DNA from: Circinella umbellata
Taxonomy: Eukaryota > Mucoromycota > Mucoromycetes > Mucorales > Lichtheimiaceae
Length of the DNA: 64,000 nt
Direction of reading: 5' to 3'
Assembly: GCA_025093555.1 (NCBI GenBank)
Contig: JAIWNF010000026.1
Span: 248,001 to 312,000, forward strand
Numbering within the stretch: position 1 is the first letter of the stretch; the number at the start of each line of letters is the position of its first letter. Below, one piece after another: positions 60,331 through 64,000 of this stretch. The translations under genes were made by a program, and so were the position numbers. The notes under the pieces are model-generated. The model was not told the DNA's origin, ran no database searches, and worked only from the letters and a program-made list of their open reading frames with translations.

Positions 60331-61961
60331 TGTACTTATTAATTATAATGATATCTTTTTTTTATAATCACCACAGCCTCTCCCCCCACATTCATGCATA
60401 TACAAATAAAAACAAATACGTAATAATGAAAATATGATATTGATAAATCAGTTGACACAAACAGATTTTACTATCTTTTGTTGCTGCAGATTATGCTGGA
60501 ACAAATACAGTTTTGAAACGTGAGGTAAGGTTGAATCCAAGAGTCATACAATCGTTTATTTGTTGCTTTTCTTTTAAATAATAATGATAATAATAATAAA
60601 AGATTACTGTTTATAAGCTTATATATAAATATGTTATATTATTATGAAAATAACTCTTAACAGATATCGTACCCATAATGTGGTCAGCCAAATTTTAGGT
60701 GAAATAAATAGGAACCGTTATGGTTTCGGAGTTTTCGGGTTGGCTGTTGACAACTTTAAGAATGTTCCTTAAATCTGACTTTATTTAGGACACGGAAGTC
60801 ATTGCATTGTTTTTTTTAATATGCATAGTGGTTAAACTCATTTCAGGTATCGGAATACCTCCATGTATATGGGTATGCTTATGTTGCTGTTCAGCATGAT
60901 GATGATTATAGTCGCTTGAGATATAAAGACAGTGGCTTTCTTTATCATAGGATATATCAAATGGTTAAAACGATTTAAACTACATTCATTATTATCGTCA
61001 TTTTCTTTTGGTAACTATGGTAATTATTGTGTTCTACAGCATCTTCTTTTCCATATCGTATCTCATTATACTACAAACATGCACGAATTATTTACCCCAA
61101 ATATATTGATTTGGTTAACATACATAAAAGAAAGAAAAAAAAGGGGGAAGAATGATAATGGATTGTTAATTCATTATTATATTCGCATTGACAATAAATA
61201 AAAGGATACTATCTAGTGATTATCAAATAATTAATGTCTCGGATCAAAATTCAATTGATGATTCCGATCCATTTGACAAACAAAAGGGATAAGTTTTCTT
61301 GCAAAAATGAACAAACAGTTAACTAAAAAGCATTTGTTGACAAGAAACGGAATTTTTACCGAGGTCTGGCACACAAACTTTACTTTTAAAGTCTAAGCCT
61401 ATGTGTAACAACAAAAAAAAAAGCAGTTCACCTTTTATGCGGGGAATGGACATCCCTTTTTTTTTTATTTTAGACTCCATTTTATTTTTCAGCAATTAAA
61501 AATAGTATAAAATAAATGGTAACAAAACTATCAAATAACTCACTTACTACTTTGTGTAATTTTAAAATGTCATAGTAAAATTATAATACAAATCCAGGGG
61601 CAAAAAATAATAATTCATTGTTTTATGCATATTTAAATTATTATGTTAAGACCTCGGGTTGATCATTGAGAAATAACAAAAAGAACTTTGGCCCCCCGAT
61701 TACCCGTTATTTTTATTTTTCTGTTCCATGTGTGGCTGAAATGTTCTATATTAAGAATATCAACTGGTTTTTGTTATGTTTGCTTCCGATCGTGTGTCTG
61801 TTATGTGTATATCTGTTGTTGTGTGTGTGTGTGTGTGATTTATGTATTACCTGGTAAACTGAAAAAGAAAATGCGGTGTTGCCCTTTTTTTTTTTCTTTC
61901 TTTTCCGCCAACTTTTTTTCTTATATATATATTCTACTTTTTGTTTTTTTGTCACATATAA
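60331..61961. other. Intergenic region upstream of ADAM gene
   Basis: About 1.6 kb, AT-rich, with short composition-driven frames only. A (GT)n run lies at about 61821-61838, and a CT-rich tract stands before the ADAM start codon. No RNA gene recognised. Confidence 0.5.
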
Positions 61962-64000
61962 ATGACTCAAACTCGACATTTCAGGTCAGCGGCCTACCTG
62001 TTGTGTCTTACCTTATTGTTCATAATACCATGGGTCGATGGTACATTTTCTTTCTTATTTTATTTGGTCTTTTTCTTATAGAAAACCTTGGGAGACGTAA
62101 AAAAATAACTATCAAATATATATCAGTACATTAATAATAATATTGTTCTTTCTATATCTATATATAGCCCGTAGTGTAAATAACCGGAAACTAGAAAAAG
62201 TCGAAGGGCTTGGATCAGTTCAATTGGACATTGCAACACGACCTGAAAGTTTCTTTAAAAAACGCGATTTAACTCGTAATCCCGCTTATCGACCCACAGA
62301 AGGTCGAGCTATAGAACATGACGACATTTTACGACTTGCCGTTCCAGCATTCAATCAAACATTTTATTTACATTTACATCCTAACGATGAAATCTTCCAC
62401 CCTAACGCTGTAATCACAGTAGGCGATAAACAGGAACGAGTCCGACCTCATGAATACCGTGTTTACCGAGGATATGTTATTGACGAATCTTTTTCTCGCA
62501 GTCGCTGGCAAGAAGATCAAGCAGGTTTATGGCGAGATAGTTATTCTGCAGAATCAGATCCAGGTGTTCTTGGTTGGGCACGTATCACTATTCGAAGAGA
62601 TATAAAGTAAGAAATTTGACATTTATTTTGATAAGAAAACATCTCCTCATCCGTTTAAAATAAAATAATAAGAGGAGAAAGAGTTGTAATTCTAATATAA
62701 TGCTAATCTTTTACTACTTAATATTTATATAATTAGACATGATCAATCTTATCCTGTATTTGAAGGTGCTTTCCGTGCTCATCAAGATACTTATCATGTT
62801 AAAGCAACAAATAATTATCGTATGGCAAAGCGATCGGATGATGCAGATCTTCAAGAACATCATATTGGTTCTCATATGGTGATTTATAGAGATTCGGATA
62901 CAGTTTCAACATCATTATTGAAACGACAAGATCAAGAAACAACTCATATACCAACATGTGGATATAATCCAGATATTCATGGTGTAGCAACACCAGCTCA
63001 TGATGAATTCATGCATAATATGGGCTCAGCTAATACTCAGCAACAACAACAACATAATCCATTAGCTGGTTTTGCTGACCCATCTCAATTTAATGCTTTG
63101 GTTGGATTTGATGGTGGTTTGTCATCACTACATAAAAGAGCTCCGCCAGCAGGATGTCCCACTACAAAAAAGAGTAAGCTTTGATTGTTATCATTATTTA
63201 TTTCTAAGAATATAGATTATTAACAATAACTGGTTTCTTTTTTCTCTTTCTGTAGTTGCTTATATCGGTGCAGGTAACAAAGAAAAAAAATATAACTTTT
63301 TAGTAGATGTATATTATAGATATTCTTTTAACTCATAATTATTTTATTATATTAGCTGCGGATTGTACATATGCTCAATTCTATCAATCACCTGAGCGTG
63401 CTCGAGAACAAATTATTAATGATTTTAATACAGCATCCGCTGTTTATGAACGTACGTTTAATGTACAATTGGGTTTAATTAATATCACAGTGAAGGACGC
63501 AGCATGTCCTTCAACACCTTCATCTAATGAAAGATGGAATCAAGTTTGCTCTACTTCATACACTATTACAAATCGATTGAGTGATTTTAGCCGTTGGCGT
63601 GGATCTATAAAAAATGACGGGGCTAGTTTATGGCATCTCATGACAAGCTGCGCGTAAGTAAAACAGAAAGCATAGAAAAGAAAAAAGAGAATGGTTTAAA
63701 TTTAGATAAAACTTGGCTGATTATATATATATATATATATATATATATAGATCTGGTGTTGAAGTAGGTGTTGCATGGCTTAATCAGCTTTGTCAATCAG
63801 ATGTTCAAACCAGTAACCAAGGAGGTCAACAAGTTTATACTTCTGGAACTGCAGTATCATCCATCAGTAAGTGTTATTTTTTTTTTACTTTAATGTCACA
63901 CTGTTTTTTTATATATTTTCCGGTACTTTTCAATACCTAAAATCTTGGCACTTTTTTATTATTTTAATAATAGCTCGTGATGAGTGGACTGTTGTAGCTC
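61962..64000 (+). CDS. ADAM-type (M12B) metalloprotease, 5' part
   Basis: Exons 61962-62040, 62168-62606, 62737-63173, 63256-63273 (18 bases), 63356-63653, 63751-63866 and 63974 onward; the gene runs off the window. The signal peptide (about 1-27) is followed by a fungal ADAM prodomain with HLHPNDEIFHPNAVITVGD, a Gln-rich loop, and a mature catalytic domain starting near ADCTYAQFYQSPERAREQI, preceded by a dibasic-type KR site (LHKRAPP) suited to Kex2-like cleavage. VGVAWLNQLC, SGTAVSS and DEWTVVA sit just before the zinc-binding HExxH, which should lie within the first codons beyond the end. In fungi these are predicted membrane sheddases or secreted proteases; targets unknown. The long AT-repeat intron (63721-63750) could vary in length. 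Confidence 0.9.
63722..63749. repeat. AT dinucleotide microsatellite in an ADAM intron
   Basis: About fourteen TA repeats directly before the 3' splice site TATAG|ATC. Similar AT runs occur in introns at 33438-33458 and 40922-40948. Confidence 0.8.

Noticed and set aside
61666..62134. 148-codon frame overlapping the ADAM start
   Set aside because: Hydrophobic, Cys/Phe-rich translation of GT and T runs; the ADAM signal peptide in another frame explains the region.
1..64000. tRNA, rRNA, CRISPR or bacterial-type operon features
   Set aside because: No TPsiC-like box with a cloverleaf partner, no rRNA core sequence and no regularly spaced repeats were seen; gene structure is eukaryotic.

Overview
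This window looks like nuclear DNA from an early-diverging fungus, most likely Mucoromycota (Mucorales-like). The base composition is strongly AT-rich. The genes carry many short GT...AG introns with T-rich acceptors. The gene set also fits: a fungal-type secreted AA5 copper oxidase, a GH47 mannosidase, a fungal ADAM protease, a Rictor/Ste20-type TORC2 subunit, SANT-repeat proteins and several membrane-protein families I associate with Mucorales. The genus cannot be told from sequence alone. No rRNA, tRNA or CRISPR was recognised. I rebuilt gene models by hand from splice sites; almost all close in frame with canonical junctions.

Layout. 1-2.1 kb: gene-free. 2.1-4.6 kb: a wall-anchored-looking single-pass membrane protein (+) and a Mpo1-like dioxygenase (-). 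4.6-8.5 kb: a long gene-poor AT-rich tract. 8.5-18.8 kb: three + strand genes, namely an Smr-domain protein, a 14-exon Rictor homologue and a large two-domain membrane glycosyltransferase. 19.1-23.8 kb: cystathionine beta-lyase and a 13-exon MFS sugar transporter, both minus. 25.1-30.1 kb: a secreted GH47 alpha-mannosidase (+) converging on an AA5 radical-copper oxidase (-). 30.1-33.2 kb: gene-poor. 33.2-37.3 kb: a three-SANT-repeat protein and a seven-TM receptor-like membrane protein. 38.0-47.4 kb: a tandem segmental duplication of about 4.6 kb, each unit carrying a Kelch-repeat plus single-TM gene. 48.8-60.3 kb: two paralogous 2OG-Fe(II) oxygenases flanking an island of decayed and mobile DNA, including a PIF/Harbinger element with a TTA target-site duplication and decayed orphan genes. 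62.0-64.0 kb: the 5' part of an ADAM-family metalloprotease running off the end.

Functional themes: many products act in the secretory pathway or at the surface (glycosyltransferase, GH47, AA5 oxidase, Kelch-TM proteins, wall-sensor-like protein, ADAM, 7TM protein), beside housekeeping signalling and metabolism (TORC2, cystathionine lyase, Mpo1). No co-regulated cluster is evident. The most unusual items are the fused two-glycosyltransferase protein, the recently conversion-homogenised Kelch-TM duplicates, the internally deleted Harbinger element and the conserved but functionally unnamed 7TM protein.
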